Numbered from the stretch's first letter, positions 38,630 to 48,152 are shown. The stretch is DNA of 54,860 nt from Burkholderia sp. BCC0506 (GCF_902833145.1 NZ_CADFEN010000022.1:1-54860), one strand, 5' to 3'. Numbers and translations are program-made. The notes: a model not told the origin generated them from the sequence alone.

Positions 38630-39652
38630 ATGCTAGATCCTCGCGCACGAACCCTCCTGAAAACCCTGATCGAACGGTATATCGCCGACGGTCAGCCGGT
38701 CGGATCGCGCACGTTGTCCCGTTACTCCGGGCTCGAGTTGAGCCCGGCGACGATCCGCAACGTGATGTCCGACCTGGAGGAGCTCGGCCTCGTGTCGAGC
38801 CCGCACACGTCGGCCGGCCGCGTGCCGACGCCGCGCGGCTACCGGCTGTTCGTCGATACGATGCTGACGGTCGAGGCGCCGATCGACGCCGAGGCCGTCG
38901 CGCGCCAGGTACAGAACACGCTGCAGGCCGGCGAGCCGCAGCAGCGGGTGGTCGCGGCCGCCGCGAGCGTGCTGTCGAACCTGTCGCAGTTCGCGGGCGT
39001 CGTGCTGACGCCGCGCCGCAGCCACGTGTTCAAGCAGATCGAGTTCATGCGGCTGTCCGACAAGCGGATCCTGCTGATCATCGTCACGCCCGAGGGCGAC
39101 GTGCAGAACCGCATGCTCGCGACGCCGCGCGACTATTCGCCGTCGCAGCTCACCGAGGCGTCCAACTACATCAATGCGCATTTCGCCGGCCTGTCGTTCG
39201 ACGAGGTGCGCCGCCGCCTGCGCGACGAGATCGACCAGCTGCGCGGCGACATGACGACGCTGATGCACGCGGCCGTGACGGCCAGCACCGAGGTGCCCGA
39301 CACCGAGGACACCGTGCTGATTTCCGGCGAGCGCAACCTGCTCGAAGTGGCGGATCTCTCGTCCGACATGGCGCGGCTGCGCAAGCTGTTCGACGTATTC
39401 GACCAAAAGACGGGCCTCCTGCAACTGCTCGACGTATCGAGCCACGCCCAGGGCGTGCAGATCTTCATCGGCGGCGAATCGACGCTCGTGCCGATCGAGG
39501 AAATGAGCGTCGTGACCGCACCATACGAGGTGAACGGCAAGATCGTCGGCACGCTCGGCGTGATCGGCCCGACCCGCATGGCGTACAACCGCGTGATACC
39601 GATCGTCGACATCACCGCGCGCTTGCTGTCGCTCACGCTGAGCCAGCAATAG
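38630..39652 (+). CDS. hrcA: Heat-inducible transcription repressor HrcA
   Basis: This 340-residue repressor binds CIRCE elements and needs GroEL to fold. It has an N-terminal winged helix ([40 protein letters not shown]), the loop [19 protein letters not shown] and a C-terminal GAF-like domain ending [27 protein letters not shown] (38616-38621) just before the ATG could be its -10. No CIRCE sequence (TTAGCACTC with its inverted copy) is visible near it or before grpE, dnaK or dnaJ, so its targets probably lie elsewhere, such as groESL. Confidence 0.96.
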   Translation: MLDPRARTLLKTLIERYIADGQPVGSRTLSRYSGLELSPATIRNVMSDLEELGLVSSPHTSAGRVPTPRGYRLFVDTMLTVEAPIDAEAVARQVQNTLQAGEPQQRVVAAAASVLSNLSQFAGVVLTPRRSHVFKQIEFMRLSDKRILLIIVTPEGDVQNRMLATPRDYSPSQLTEASNYINAHFAGLSFDEVRRRLRDEIDQLRGDMTTLMHAAVTASTEVPDTEDTVLISGERNLLEVADLSSDMARLRKLFDVFDQKTGLLQLLDVSSHAQGVQIFIGGESTLVPIEEMSVVTAPYEVNGKIVGTLGVIGPTRMAYNRVIPIVDITARLLSLTLSQQ

Positions 39653-39739
39653 CCCGCGTCGCCAGCCCGATCCCGCCCCGCTATCGTGCCGCGTCGCCGC
39701 GCGCGGCGACAGTCGGCCGAACGGCACGGGGCGGCCCGC

Positions 39740-39745
39740 TATAAT
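39740..39745 (+). promoter_or_regulatory. Possible -10 of hemH
   Basis: A perfect TATAAT lies 42 bases before the hemH ATG, in the hrcA-hemH gap. The -35 region is poor (CCGAAC around 39717). Confidence 0.4.
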
Positions 39746-39786
39746 TGAGGGCCGTCCGGTCCCGTGCCCCGAGCACGTTCTTGCCC

Positions 39787-40851
39787 ATGCGTTTCGATCT
39801 TGAGCCGCCTTCGAGCGTCGCGGCCGCCCATCGCATCGGCGTGCTGCTGATCAACCTCGGCACGCCCGACGCCCCGACACCGCGCGCGGTGCGGCGCTAT
39901 CTGGCCGAATTCCTGTCGGATCCGCGCGTCGTCGAAATCCCGCAGGCCGTCTGGCAGGTGCTGCTGCGCACGCTGATCCTGCCGCTGCGCGGCCGCGCGT
40001 CCGCGAAGAAATACGCGGCCGTCTGGATGCCCGAGGGTTCGCCGCTGCGCGTGTACACCGAGCGCCAGACCGACAGCGTGCGGCATCTGCTCACGTCGAA
40101 CGGTTATCACGTGATGGTCGACTACGCGATGCGCTACGGTAGCCCGAACATTGCCCAGGCACTCGCGCAGTTCAAGCGCGCGGGCGTCGAACGCGTGCTG
40201 CTGATGCCGATGTATCCGCAGTATTCGGCATCGACCACGGCCACCGCGTTCGATGCCGCATTCGACGCGCTCGCGCGCATGCGCAATCAGCCGGAAGTAC
40301 GCACGGTGCGGCACTACGCCGACCATCCGGCCTATATCCACGCGCTGGCCGAACAGGTGCGCCAGTACTGGGCGCAGCACGGCCGCCCGGATTTCGCGGC
40401 CGGCGACAAGCTCGTGCTGAGTTTCCACGGCGTGCCGAAGCGCACGCTCGACCTCGGCGACCCGTACCACGACCAGTGCCAGCAGACGGGCGCCTTGCTG
40501 ATGGCCGCGCTCGGGCTGTCGGCCACCGAGTGCCGCGTCACGTTCCAGTCGCGTTTCGGCAAGGCCGAATGGCTGCAGCCGTACACCGCGCCGACGCTGC
40601 GCGAATTCGGCGAGGCCGGCGTGCGGCGGGCCGACGTGTTCTGTCCCGGCTTCACGGCCGATTGCCTGGAGACGATCGAGGAAATCGGCATGGAAGTGCG
40701 CGACGAATTCCTCGCCGGCGGCGGCAAGACCTTCCACCGGATTCCGTGCCTGAACGGCGCGTCCGCGTGGATCGGCGCGCTCGGCGAGATCGTCGCGGAG
40801 AATCTGCAGGGCTGGCCCGTCAAGGCCGCGCAGCCCGAACCGGTAAACTGA
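39787..40851 (+). CDS. hemH: Ferrochelatase
   Basis: This 354-residue enzyme inserts ferrous iron into protoporphyrin IX, the last step of protohaem synthesis. Conserved parts include [48 protein letters not shown], the catalytic-His region [13 protein letters not shown] and the C-terminal [17 protein letters not shown]. The ATG at 39787 gives the normal length; a TTG upstream is in frame but overlaps the -10. It is followed 2 bp later by hslR. Confidence 0.96.
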   Translation: MRFDLEPPSSVAAAHRIGVLLINLGTPDAPTPRAVRRYLAEFLSDPRVVEIPQAVWQVLLRTLILPLRGRASAKKYAAVWMPEGSPLRVYTERQTDSVRHLLTSNGYHVMVDYAMRYGSPNIAQALAQFKRAGVERVLLMPMYPQYSASTTATAFDAAFDALARMRNQPEVRTVRHYADHPAYIHALAEQVRQYWAQHGRPDFAAGDKLVLSFHGVPKRTLDLGDPYHDQCQQTGALLMAALGLSATECRVTFQSRFGKAEWLQPYTAPTLREFGEAGVRRADVFCPGFTADCLETIEEIGMEVRDEFLAGGGKTFHRIPCLNGASAWIGALGEIVAENLQGWPVKAAQPEPVN

Positions 40852-40853
40852 TC

Positions 40854-41261
40854 ATGAACTACAGGATTTCGACCGAGCCGGGCGCGAAGCTGCGCATCGA
40901 CAAGTGGCTGTGGGCGGCCCGGTTCTTCAAGACGCGCTCGCTCGCGGCCGACGCGGTCGACAAGGGGCACGTGAAGATCGGCGGCGCGGCGGTCAAGCCG
41001 GCGAAGGACGTGCGGGTGGGCGACGAGGTCGAGATTGCGATCGACGGCATCGTCTGGCACATTGCCGTGCTGGGCGTGTGCGACGTGCGCGGGCCCGCGA
41101 GCGTCGCGCAGACGCTCTACGCGGAAACGGAAGCGGGGCGGGCCGCGCGGCTCGCCGAACTGGAGCGGCGCCGCACGTATCGCGAGCCGGCGGCCGAACT
41201 GCACGGCCGGCCGACGAAGCGCGACCGGCGCATCATCGACAGATTTTCTGGTGGGCGCTGA
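40854..41261 (+). CDS. hslR: S4-domain RNA-binding heat shock protein 15
   Basis: This 135-residue protein has an S4 RNA-binding domain at the start (RIDKWLWAARFFKTRSLAAD, then GHVKIGGAAVKPAKDVRVGDEV) and a basic C-terminal tail (RPTKRDRRIIDRFSGGR). Hsp15 recognises free 50S subunits carrying a nascent chain and helps recycle stalled ribosomes. It begins 2 bp after hemH and is translationally linked to it. It stands next to the heat-shock genes grpE-dnaK-dnaJ. Its last 29 bases overlap a small ORF on the other strand. Confidence 0.93.
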   Translation: MNYRISTEPGAKLRIDKWLWAARFFKTRSLAADAVDKGHVKIGGAAVKPAKDVRVGDEVEIAIDGIVWHIAVLGVCDVRGPASVAQTLYAETEAGRAARLAELERRRTYREPAAELHGRPTKRDRRIIDRFSGGR

Positions 41262-41394
41262 ACATCTGGTCGAACGTCGCGCGCGCGCTGCCGTATTCGG
41301 TCGTGCGGTCGGTGACGGCTCCCGACAGGCAGATGGTGGTGGTGCCGGCAATGAGTACCAGCGCGACCACCGATATCGCAAAGGTCAGTTTCAC
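41233..41394 (-). CDS. Putative 53-residue exported or membrane-anchored small protein
   Basis: No family is recognised. GTG start at 41392-41394 with an AGGGGAG ribosome site 5 bases upstream; stop TGA at 41233-41235. The N-terminus is Lys2 followed by a strongly hydrophobic run (LTFAISVVALVLIAGTTTIC, residues 3-22), a signal peptide or single membrane anchor. Cys22 is preceded by TTI, not a proper lipobox. The polar remainder ends in SAHQKICR. It overlaps the 3' end of hslR by 29 bases tail to tail. The typical small-envelope-protein organisation supports a real gene, although the overlap and length leave doubt. Confidence 0.55.
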   Translation of the reverse strand: MKLTFAISVVALVLIAGTTTICLSGAVTDRTTEYGSARATFDQMFSAHQKICR

Positions 41395-41638
41395 GGTACT
41401 CCCCTCGAGAACAAGGGTGAAAACGGCGCCAGGTGGATGTCGGGCGACGGTCAGCTAGGGGTAAACACGCTTTTCCGACGCGTGAGTGGAGTGTAGTGCA
41501 GCGGGCCCGCGCGGAGCTAGTCTCTGCCCGGTAAGCGTTGTTACAGGCCGTTTCGCGCGAACCGGCCAACTATGCGGCGCCCGCACCGGAAAACGCGCGG
41601 TTGTTTCGCGGCATTGGCGAATGCCGGCGAATGACCCT

Positions 41639-41666
41639 CTTGAAATCGTAGTTTTCGCCCTTATTT
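41639..41666 (+). promoter_or_regulatory. Sigma-32-type heat-shock promoter of grpE
   Basis: CTTGAAA (41639-41645) is a perfect sigma-32 -35. After 12 bases comes CCCTTATTT, a partial match to the -10 pattern CCCCATNT. It lies about 80 bases before the grpE ATG in the 353-bp gap after the small minus-strand ORF; the rest of that gap (41395-41638) shows nothing recognisable. Confidence 0.65.
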
Positions 41667-41747
41667 GCACCAGTAATGTGCGGTGCCGCCGGGTATACGT
41701 CCGGCGGTTGCCGATTTGGCTTCAACCTCTAATCGACTTTCAGCGAC

Positions 41748-42293
41748 ATGGAAAACACGCAAGAGAACCCGGCTACCCAATCGGCCGACGACATCGGCAG
41801 CGAAAAGCAGGCGGCGCAAGGCGCCGCACCCGCTGCCGAAGCTGCCGACGCGGCGCTCGCGGAGGCTCAAGCCAAGGTCGCCGAGCTCCAGGAAAGCTTC
41901 CTGCGGGCGAAGGCCGAGACCGAGAACGTGCGCCGGCGCGCGCAGGACGACGTGTCGAAGGCGCACAAGTTCGCGATCGAGAGCTTCGCGGAACACCTGC
42001 TGCCGGTGCTGGACAGCCTGGAAGCGGCCGTCAGCGATACCTCCGGCGACATCGCGAAGGTGCGCGAAGGCGTCGAGCTGACGCTGCGTCAGCTGACGAG
42101 CGCGCTCGAGAAGGGCCGTGTCGTCGCGATCAACCCGGTCGGCGAGAAGTTCGATCCGCACCAGCACCAGGCCATTTCGATGGTCCCGGCCGAGCAGGAG
42201 CCGAACACCGTCGTCACGGTGCTGCAAAAGGGTTACATGATCGCCGACCGCGTGCTGCGCCCGGCGCTCGTCACCGTCGCGCAGCCGAAGTAA
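41748..42293 (+). CDS. grpE: Nucleotide exchange factor GrpE
   Basis: This 181-residue co-chaperone releases ADP from DnaK. The first ~45 residues are acidic and disordered, then comes a long helix ([20 protein letters not shown] and on), then the head domain with [33 protein letters not shown] and the C-terminal [20 protein letters not shown]. The start follows a sigma-32-like promoter. It is first of the grpE-trx-dnaK-dnaJ row, 10 bp before the thioredoxin-like gene. Confidence 0.97.
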   Translation: MENTQENPATQSADDIGSEKQAAQGAAPAAEAADAALAEAQAKVAELQESFLRAKAETENVRRRAQDDVSKAHKFAIESFAEHLLPVLDSLEAAVSDTSGDIAKVREGVELTLRQLTSALEKGRVVAINPVGEKFDPHQHQAISMVPAEQEPNTVVTVLQKGYMIADRVLRPALVTVAQPK

Positions 42294-42303
42294 GGCGGCC
42301 GCC

Positions 42304-42735
42304 ATGGTGCCCGCCGGCATCGATCCGGCCGCGTTCGACGCGTTCGACATGCAGGCGCTCGACGCCGGCACGTTCGACGCGGCCGTCGACGGTGCGGGCG
42401 ACGCGCTGGCCGTGGTGTTCTTCTGGGGCGTCGACTGCTTCAACTGCGAGATCGCGAAGAAGGCGATGCTCGCGCAGCCCGACGCGATCCGCGCGCTGGG
42501 CCTGAAGTGGTTCCATTGCAACGTGTACGAACACCGCGAGCTGGGGCGCCGCTTCGGGCTGCACGGCGTGCCGACGTGGTTCTTCTTCCATCGCGGCAAG
42601 CGGCTGGGCCGCGCGACCGGCTGGCATGGCCTCGCGCAGTTCCAGGCCGCCGTCGCGGCGGCGCGCGCGAAGATCGCCGCGGCGGCCGGTGCGCCGTCCG
42701 GCGGCGCGCACGATCCGCTGGCCGGCGGCGATTGA
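42304..42735 (+). CDS. Thioredoxin-like protein with CFNC active site
   Basis: This 143-residue protein has a thioredoxin fold: VVFFWGVDCFNCEIAKKAML with the redox pair Cys45/Cys48, and the cis-proline loop FGLHGVPTWFFFHRGKRLG (Pro90). It has no signal peptide, so it is cytosolic. The CFNC motif is unlike the CGPC of thioredoxin, and the trailing ~30 residues are Ala/Gly-rich. It lies only 10 bp after grpE and 148 bp before dnaK, so it is co-expressed with the DnaK system. A redox role in protein quality control is inferred from position only. Confidence 0.85.
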   Translation: MVPAGIDPAAFDAFDMQALDAGTFDAAVDGAGDALAVVFFWGVDCFNCEIAKKAMLAQPDAIRALGLKWFHCNVYEHRELGRRFGLHGVPTWFFFHRGKRLGRATGWHGLAQFQAAVAAARAKIAAAAGAPSGGAHDPLAGGD

Positions 42736-42766
42736 AAAAATTTAATATCCGCATCGCTCGTCGGGT

Positions 42767-42794
42767 CTTGAAAACGGATCGGGCGGACGCATTT
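42767..42794 (+). promoter_or_regulatory. Sigma-32-type heat-shock promoter of dnaK
   Basis: CTTGAAA (42767-42773), a 13-base spacer and ACGCATTT (42787-42794) match the sigma-32 pattern CTTGAAA / CCCCATNT at 7 of 7 and 6 of 8 positions. It lies 90 bases before the dnaK ATG and would let dnaK be induced apart from grpE. Confidence 0.7.
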
Positions 42795-42883
42795 CGGGAA
42801 CAGCGTTGAATTCTGGCGTGCGAAACCGCCCAAAAACGTGGCGTTTCGTGCAGCAAACAAGCATTTCTGGAGATTAGGAAAAA

Positions 42884-44836
42884 ATGGGAAAGATCATCGG
42901 TATTGACCTCGGCACCACGAACTCGTGCGTCGCCATCATGGAAGGCAACCAGGTCAAGGTCATCGAGAACTCGGAAGGCGCGCGCACCACGCCGTCGATC
43001 ATCGCGTACATGGACGACAACGAAGTGCTCGTCGGTGCGCCGGCCAAGCGCCAGTCGGTGACCAACCCGAAGAACACGCTGTTCGCCGTGAAGCGCCTGA
43101 TCGGCCGCCGCTTCGAAGAGAAGGAAGTCCAGAAGGACATCGGCCTGATGCCGTACTCGATCATCAAGGCCGACAACGGCGATGCATGGGTCGAAGCGCA
43201 CGGCGAGAAGCTCGCGCCGCCGCAAGTGTCGGCCGAAGTGCTGCGCAAGATGAAGAAGACCGCCGAAGACTACCTCGGCGAGCCGGTCACGGAAGCCGTG
43301 ATCACGGTGCCGGCGTACTTCAACGACAGCCAGCGCCAGGCGACCAAGGACGCCGGCCGCATCGCGGGCCTCGAAGTCAAGCGGATCATCAACGAGCCGA
43401 CCGCGGCCGCGCTCGCCTTCGGCCTCGACAAGGCCGAGAAGGGCGACCGCAAGATCGCCGTGTATGACCTCGGCGGCGGTACGTTCGACGTGTCGATCAT
43501 CGAGATCGCGGACGTCGACGGCGAAATGCAGTTCGAAGTGCTGTCGACCAACGGCGACACGTTCCTCGGCGGCGAAGACTTCGACCAGCGCATCATCGAT
43601 TACATCATCGGCGAGTTCAAGAAGGAACAGGGCGTCGACCTGTCGAAGGACGTGCTCGCGCTGCAGCGCCTGAAGGAAGCCGCGGAAAAGGCGAAGATCG
43701 AGCTGTCGTCGAGCCAGCAGACCGAAATCAACCTGCCGTACATCACGGCGGACGCGTCGGGCCCGAAGCACTTGAACCTGAAGATCACCCGCGCGAAGCT
43801 GGAAGCGCTGGTGGAAGACCTCGTCGAGCGCACGATCGAACCGTGCCGCATCGCGATCAAGGACGCCGGCGTCAAGGTGTCGGACATCGACGACGTGATC
43901 CTGGTCGGCGGCCAGACGCGCATGCCGAAGGTCATGGAGAAGGTGAAGGAATTCTTCGGCAAGGATCCGCGCCGTGACGTGAACCCGGACGAAGCCGTCG
44001 CGGTCGGCGCGGCGATCCAGGGCCAGGTGCTGTCGGGCGACCGCAAGGACGTGCTGCTGCTCGACGTGACCCCGCTGTCGCTCGGCATCGAGACGCTCGG
44101 CGGCGTGATGACGAAGATGATCAGCAAGAACACGACGATCCCGACGAAGCACTCGCAGGTGTATTCGACGGCGGACGACAACCAGTCGGCCGTGACGATC
44201 AAGGTGTTCCAGGGCGAACGCGAAATGGCAGCGGGCAACAAGCTGCTCGGCGAGTTCAACCTCGAAGGCATCCCGCCCGCACCGCGCGGCGTGCCGCAGA
44301 TCGAAGTGACCTTCGACATCGACGCGAACGGCATCCTGCACGTCGGCGCGAAGGACAAGGCGACCGGCAAGGAAAACAAGATCACGATCAAGGCGAACTC
44401 GGGCCTGTCCGAGGCTGAAATCGACCAGATGATCAAGGACGCGGAAGCGAACGCAGCGGAAGACCACAAGCTGCGCGAGCTGGCCGATTCGCGCAACCAG
44501 GGCGACGCGCTGGTCCACAGCACGAAGAAGGCGCTGACCGAGTACGGCGACAAGCTCGACGCCGGCGAGAAGGAAGCGATCGAAGCGGCGCTGAAGTCGC
44601 TCGAGGACGTGCTGAAGGATACGTCGGCCGACAAGGCTGCGATCGACGCGAAGGTCGAGGAGCTCGGCAAGGTCTCGCAGAAGCTCGGCGAGAAGATGTA
44701 CGCCGACATGCAGGCCCAGCAGGCGGGTGCGGCCGGCGCGGCCGGTGCGGCGGAAGGCGCGGCCCACGCGGGCGGTGCGCAACAGACGGCCGACGACGTC
44801 GTCGACGCCGAGTTCAAGGAAGTGAAGAAGGACTAA
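42884..44836 (+). CDS. dnaK: Molecular chaperone DnaK (Hsp70)
   Basis: This 650-residue Hsp70 has the ATPase-domain motifs [29 protein letters not shown] and [13 protein letters not shown], the linker [19 protein letters not shown], the substrate-binding domain and a lid. The C-terminus is an Ala/Gly-rich tail ending [12 protein letters not shown], the usual conserved Hsp70 end. It acts with DnaJ and GrpE, both here. A clear sigma-32-like promoter precedes it. Confidence 0.98.
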   Translation: MGKIIGIDLGTTNSCVAIMEGNQVKVIENSEGARTTPSIIAYMDDNEVLVGAPAKRQSVTNPKNTLFAVKRLIGRRFEEKEVQKDIGLMPYSIIKADNGDAWVEAHGEKLAPPQVSAEVLRKMKKTAEDYLGEPVTEAVITVPAYFNDSQRQATKDAGRIAGLEVKRIINEPTAAALAFGLDKAEKGDRKIAVYDLGGGTFDVSIIEIADVDGEMQFEVLSTNGDTFLGGEDFDQRIIDYIIGEFKKEQGVDLSKDVLALQRLKEAAEKAKIELSSSQQTEINLPYITADASGPKHLNLKITRAKLEALVEDLVERTIEPCRIAIKDAGVKVSDIDDVILVGGQTRMPKVMEKVKEFFGKDPRRDVNPDEAVAVGAAIQGQVLSGDRKDVLLLDVTPLSLGIETLGGVMTKMISKNTTIPTKHSQVYSTADDNQSAVTIKVFQGEREMAAGNKLLGEFNLEGIPPAPRGVPQIEVTFDIDANGILHVGAKDKATGKENKITIKANSGLSEAEIDQMIKDAEANAAEDHKLRELADSRNQGDALVHSTKKALTEYGDKLDAGEKEAIEAALKSLEDVLKDTSADKAAIDAKVEELGKVSQKLGEKMYADMQAQQAGAAGAAGAAEGAAHAGGAQQTADDVVDAEFKEVKKD

Positions 44837-44859
44837 GCCAGGTTGCAATGGCACCGCAT

Positions 44860-44882
44860 GCCGCGCGCGAAACGCGCGCGGC
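44860..44882 (+). repeat. Strong 10-bp stem-loop after dnaK
   Basis: GCCGCGCGCG (44860-44869) pairs perfectly with CGCGCGCGGC (44873-44882) over an AAA loop, starting 23 bases after the dnaK stop. No U tract follows directly. It may attenuate or stabilise the dnaK message before the 264-bp gap to dnaJ. A later GGGCC-TTGC-GGCCC hairpin with TTTGTTTTTT some 15 bases beyond (about 44955-44986) could finish termination. Confidence 0.55.
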
Positions 44883-45100
44883 GCGACTGACCAGCGGCTG
44901 AAAAGCGGTCTGTCTTTCCTTCCGGATGGCCGGATCGACTCCACGCCTGGCGGGCCTTGCGGCCCTCCGGGCACATTTGTTTTTTGGCGGGTGCTGCGCG
45001 AGCCGTCCGCGGACGGTGCAGCGCCAGACGAGTCGAGAGACTTTACTGCGGGCGAAAGGAGCCGCCGCGTGCGCGATGCGTGGCGGCACAGTGAATCGAT

Positions 45101-46237
45101 ATGGCGAAACGGGATTACTACGAGGTTCTGGGCGTCGCGAAGAATGCGAGCGACGACGAAATCAAGAAGGCATATCGCAAGCTTGCGATGAAGTATCACC
45201 CTGACCGCAATCCGGACAACAAGGATGCGGAAGAGCATTTCAAGGAGGCGAAGGAAGCCTATGAAATGCTGTCGGACGGTCAGAAGCGGGCGGCGTACGA
45301 CCAGTACGGCCACGCGGGCGTCGATCCGAACATGGGCGGTGCGGGCGCACAGGGCTTCGGCGGCTTCGCGGATGCATTCGGCGACATCTTCGGCGACATC
45401 TTCGGCCAGGCCGCGGGCGGTGCCGCGCGCGGCGGCCGCGGCGGCCCGCAGGTGTACCGCGGCGCCGACCTGCGCTACAGCATGGAAATCACGCTCGAGC
45501 AGGCCGCGCACGGCTACGACACGCAGATCCGCGTGCCGAGCTGGGTGTCGTGCGAAGTCTGCCACGGGTCGGGCGCGAAGCCCGGCACGAAGCCGGAAAC
45601 CTGCCCGACCTGTCACGGCCAGGGCACGGTGCGCATGTCGCAGGGCTTCTTCAGCATCCAGCAGACCTGCCCGAAGTGCCACGGCACCGGCACCTACATC
45701 CCCGAGCCGTGCGTGCATTGCCACGGGTCGGGCAAGGTGAAGGAAACCAAGACGCTCGAAGTGAAGATCCCGGCCGGGATCGACGACGGGATGCGGATCC
45801 GCTCGGCCGGCAACGGCGAGCCGGGCATCAACGGCGGGCCGCCGGGCGACCTGTACGTCGAGATCCACATCAAGCCGCACGCGGTGTTCGAGCGCGACGG
45901 CGACGATCTCCACTGCCAGATGCCGATCCCGTTCACGACCGCCGCACTCGGCGGCGAGATCGAGGTGCCGACGCTGGCCGGCCGTGCGTCGTTCCCGGTG
46001 CCGGAAGGCACGCAGTCGGGCAAGACGTTCCGCCTGCGCGGCAAGGGCATCAAGGGGCTGCGTTCGAGCATCGCGGGCGATCTGTACGTGCACGTGCAGG
46101 TCGAGACGCCCGTGAAGCTGACCGACCAGCAGCGCGACCTGCTCAAGCAGTTCGAGAAGTCGCTGGCCGAAGGCGGCGCGCGTCACAGCCCGCAGAGCAA
46201 GAGCTGGTTCGACCGGGTGAAGAGCTTCTTCGAGTAA
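45101..46237 (+). CDS. dnaJ: Co-chaperone DnaJ (Hsp40)
   Basis: This 378-residue type I Hsp40 has a J domain with HPD at residues 33-35 ([10 protein letters not shown]), a Gly/Phe-rich linker (about 75-115), and four zinc-finger CxxCxGxG motifs ([32 protein letters not shown]). The C-terminal substrate-binding domains follow. It stimulates DnaK ATPase and hands over substrate. No convincing sigma-32 or CIRCE element is seen in the gap before it, so it probably depends on dnaK read-through. Only four bases separate its stop from pabB. Confidence 0.98.
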   Translation: MAKRDYYEVLGVAKNASDDEIKKAYRKLAMKYHPDRNPDNKDAEEHFKEAKEAYEMLSDGQKRAAYDQYGHAGVDPNMGGAGAQGFGGFADAFGDIFGDIFGQAAGGAARGGRGGPQVYRGADLRYSMEITLEQAAHGYDTQIRVPSWVSCEVCHGSGAKPGTKPETCPTCHGQGTVRMSQGFFSIQQTCPKCHGTGTYIPEPCVHCHGSGKVKETKTLEVKIPAGIDDGMRIRSAGNGEPGINGGPPGDLYVEIHIKPHAVFERDGDDLHCQMPIPFTTAALGGEIEVPTLAGRASFPVPEGTQSGKTFRLRGKGIKGLRSSIAGDLYVHVQVETPVKLTDQQRDLLKQFEKSLAEGGARHSPQSKSWFDRVKSFFE

Positions 46238-46241
46238 CGGC

Positions 46242-48152
46242 ATGACTGAAGGCAACGAGAGCGCGTCGTTCGCGCTCTTGGACGATTGCGACTCGACCGC
46301 GTCCGCGCGGTCGAGTCGTTTGTATTCGGGCTTCGTGCGCGAACGCGTGTGCACGGACCCGGTGCAGCTCGACGCCGTCGATGCGGCGCTCGCGCAGGAC
46401 CTGCGCGACGGGCTGCATGCGGTCGTCGTCGGCGATTACGAATTCGGACGCAACCTGCAACGGGCGCAGCCGGGCGATGCCCCGCTGCGCTTTTTGCTGT
46501 ATGCGCGCTGCGAGCGCCTGTCGCGCGACGAAGTCGACGCGTGGCTCGCGCGGCAGGACGGCGGCGGCCCGCCGTCGATCGCGGGTGTCGCGCATGTCGC
46601 GAAGAGCGTGTCGCGCGACGCGTTCGACGCGGCGATCGGCGCGGTGCACGACGCGCTGCGCGCCGGCGATTCGTATCAGGTCAACTACACGTACCGGCTG
46701 AATTTCGACGTGTTCGGCACGCCGCTCGCGCTGTACCGGCGGCTGCGCGCGCGTCAGCCGGTGCGCTACGGCGCGCTGATCGCGCTGCCCGGCGGCGTGT
46801 GGGTCGTCTCGTGCTCGCCCGAGCTGTTCGTCGAGAAGCACGGCGACGTGCTGCGCGCACGGCCGATGAAGGGCACCGCGCCGCGTTCGGCCGACCCGCG
46901 CGACGACGCGGCGGCCGCCGCGTTCCTCGCGAGCGATCCGAAGAACCGCGCGGAAAACGTGATGATCGTCGATCTGCTGCGCAACGACGTGTCGCGGATC
47001 GCGCGCACGGGCACCGTCAAGGTGCCGGCGCTGTTCTCCGTCGAGCCGTATGCGTCCGTGTGGCAGATGACGTCGACGGTCGAGGCCGGCTGGCGCGACG
47101 GCACGACGTTCGCGCAGATGCTGCGCGCGCTGTTTCCGTGCGGATCGATCACCGGCGCGCCGAAGCACAAGACGATGGAATTGATCGACGCGATCGAATC
47201 GACGCCGCGCGGGCTCTATACGGGCGCGATCGGCTGGCTCGATGCGCCGAAGGCGGCGGCCGCGCACGCCGGTGCGGCCGCGCCCGGCGCCGCGGCCGGT
47301 TGCGGCGATTTCTGCCTGTCGGTCGCGATCCGGACGCTGACGCTCGATCCGGCCGGCGTCGACAACGACGCGGACGGCACGCATACCGCCACCGCCGGCC
47401 GGCGACGCGGTACGATGGGCGTCGGCGCGGGCATCGTGCTCGACAGCGTCGCGGCCGACGAATATGCGGAGTGCGAATTGAAAGCGCGATTCCTGACGGA
47501 CGCCGACCCCGGCTTCCAGTTGTTCGAAACGACGGCCGCCACGCGGGCGGACGGCATCCGCCATCTCGATCGCCACCTCGCGCGGCTGCAGCGCAGCGCC
47601 GATGCATTCGGTTTTCGCTTCGACGCCGACGCGCTGCGCCGCGAGATCGATGCGCGCTGCGCGGCGCTCGACGGCGACGGCGCGTACCGGATGAAGCTCG
47701 CATTGGCGAAGGACGGCACGGTCGAGATCGTCGCGGCGCCGCTCAAGCCGCTGCCGGCGGGGCCGGTCGGCGTGCTGCTGGCCGCCGGGCACGGCTTCGC
47801 GCCGACCCGCGCGAGCGATGCGCTGTTGCTGCACAAGACCACGCGCCGCGCCGAATACGACCGTGCGTGGCAGGCGGCGGAGGCGCTCGGCGGGTTCGAC
47901 ATGCTGTTCGTCAACGAGCGCGGCGAGGTGACGGAAGGCGGGCGCTCGAACCTGTTCGTGAAGCTCGATGGTCAGTGGGTGACGCCGCCGCTGGCGTCCG
48001 GCGTGCTGCCGGGCGTGATGCGCGGCGTGCTGCTCGACGATCCGGCATTCGGGGCCGTGGAGCGCGTCGTGACCCGCGACGATCTGGCCCGCGCGCAGGG
48101 GCTGCTGCTGACCAATGCGCTGCGCGGTGCACTCGACGCGGTGCTGAAGTGA
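46242..48152 (+). CDS. pabB: Fused aminodeoxychorismate synthase component I and 4-amino-4-deoxychorismate lyase (PabB-PabC)
   Basis: This 636-residue protein makes p-aminobenzoate for folate. The N-terminal two thirds is PabB: FALLDDCD..SRLYSGFVRE, AGDSYQVNYTYRLNF, SCSPELFVEK, RPMKGTAPR, NRAENVMIVDLLRNDVSRIA, PCGSITGAPKHKTMELI, then VGAGIVLDSVAADEYAECELK. After about residue 420 a PabC/branched-chain-aminotransferase-type PLP domain follows (FQLFETTAA, HLDRHLARLQRSADAFGF, LLLHKTTRRAEYD with the PLP Lys, VTEGGRSNLFVKLDG). Fusion removes the need for a separate lyase. An Ala/Gly-rich insertion lies near residue 340. It starts 4 bp after dnaJ, and a strong hairpin lies within its first codons. 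It supplies the pathway of folK, also in this window. Confidence 0.95.
   Translation: MTEGNESASFALLDDCDSTASARSSRLYSGFVRERVCTDPVQLDAVDAALAQDLRDGLHAVVVGDYEFGRNLQRAQPGDAPLRFLLYARCERLSRDEVDAWLARQDGGGPPSIAGVAHVAKSVSRDAFDAAIGAVHDALRAGDSYQVNYTYRLNFDVFGTPLALYRRLRARQPVRYGALIALPGGVWVVSCSPELFVEKHGDVLRARPMKGTAPRSADPRDDAAAAAFLASDPKNRAENVMIVDLLRNDVSRIARTGTVKVPALFSVEPYASVWQMTSTVEAGWRDGTTFAQMLRALFPCGSITGAPKHKTMELIDAIESTPRGLYTGAIGWLDAPKAAAAHAGAAAPGAAAGCGDFCLSVAIRTLTLDPAGVDNDADGTHTATAGRRRGTMGVGAGIVLDSVAADEYAECELKARFLTDADPGFQLFETTAATRADGIRHLDRHLARLQRSADAFGFRFDADALRREIDARCAALDGDGAYRMKLALAKDGTVEIVAAPLKPLPAGPVGVLLAAGHGFAPTRASDALLLHKTTRRAEYDRAWQAAEALGGFDMLFVNERGEVTEGGRSNLFVKLDGQWVTPPLASGVLPGVMRGVLLDDPAFGAVERVVTRDDLARAQGLLLTNALRGALDAVLK
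46289..46318 (+). repeat. 13-bp perfect hairpin inside the 5' coding part of pabB
   Basis: CGACTCGACCGCG (46289-46301) and its reverse complement (46306-46318) enclose a TCCG loop and are followed by TTTGT. The hairpin begins 51 bases after the dnaJ stop. It occupies about codons 16-26 of pabB, the variable stretch between the conserved FALLDD and SRLYSG. It looks like a dnaJ terminator or attenuator absorbed into the next reading frame. Confidence 0.6.
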
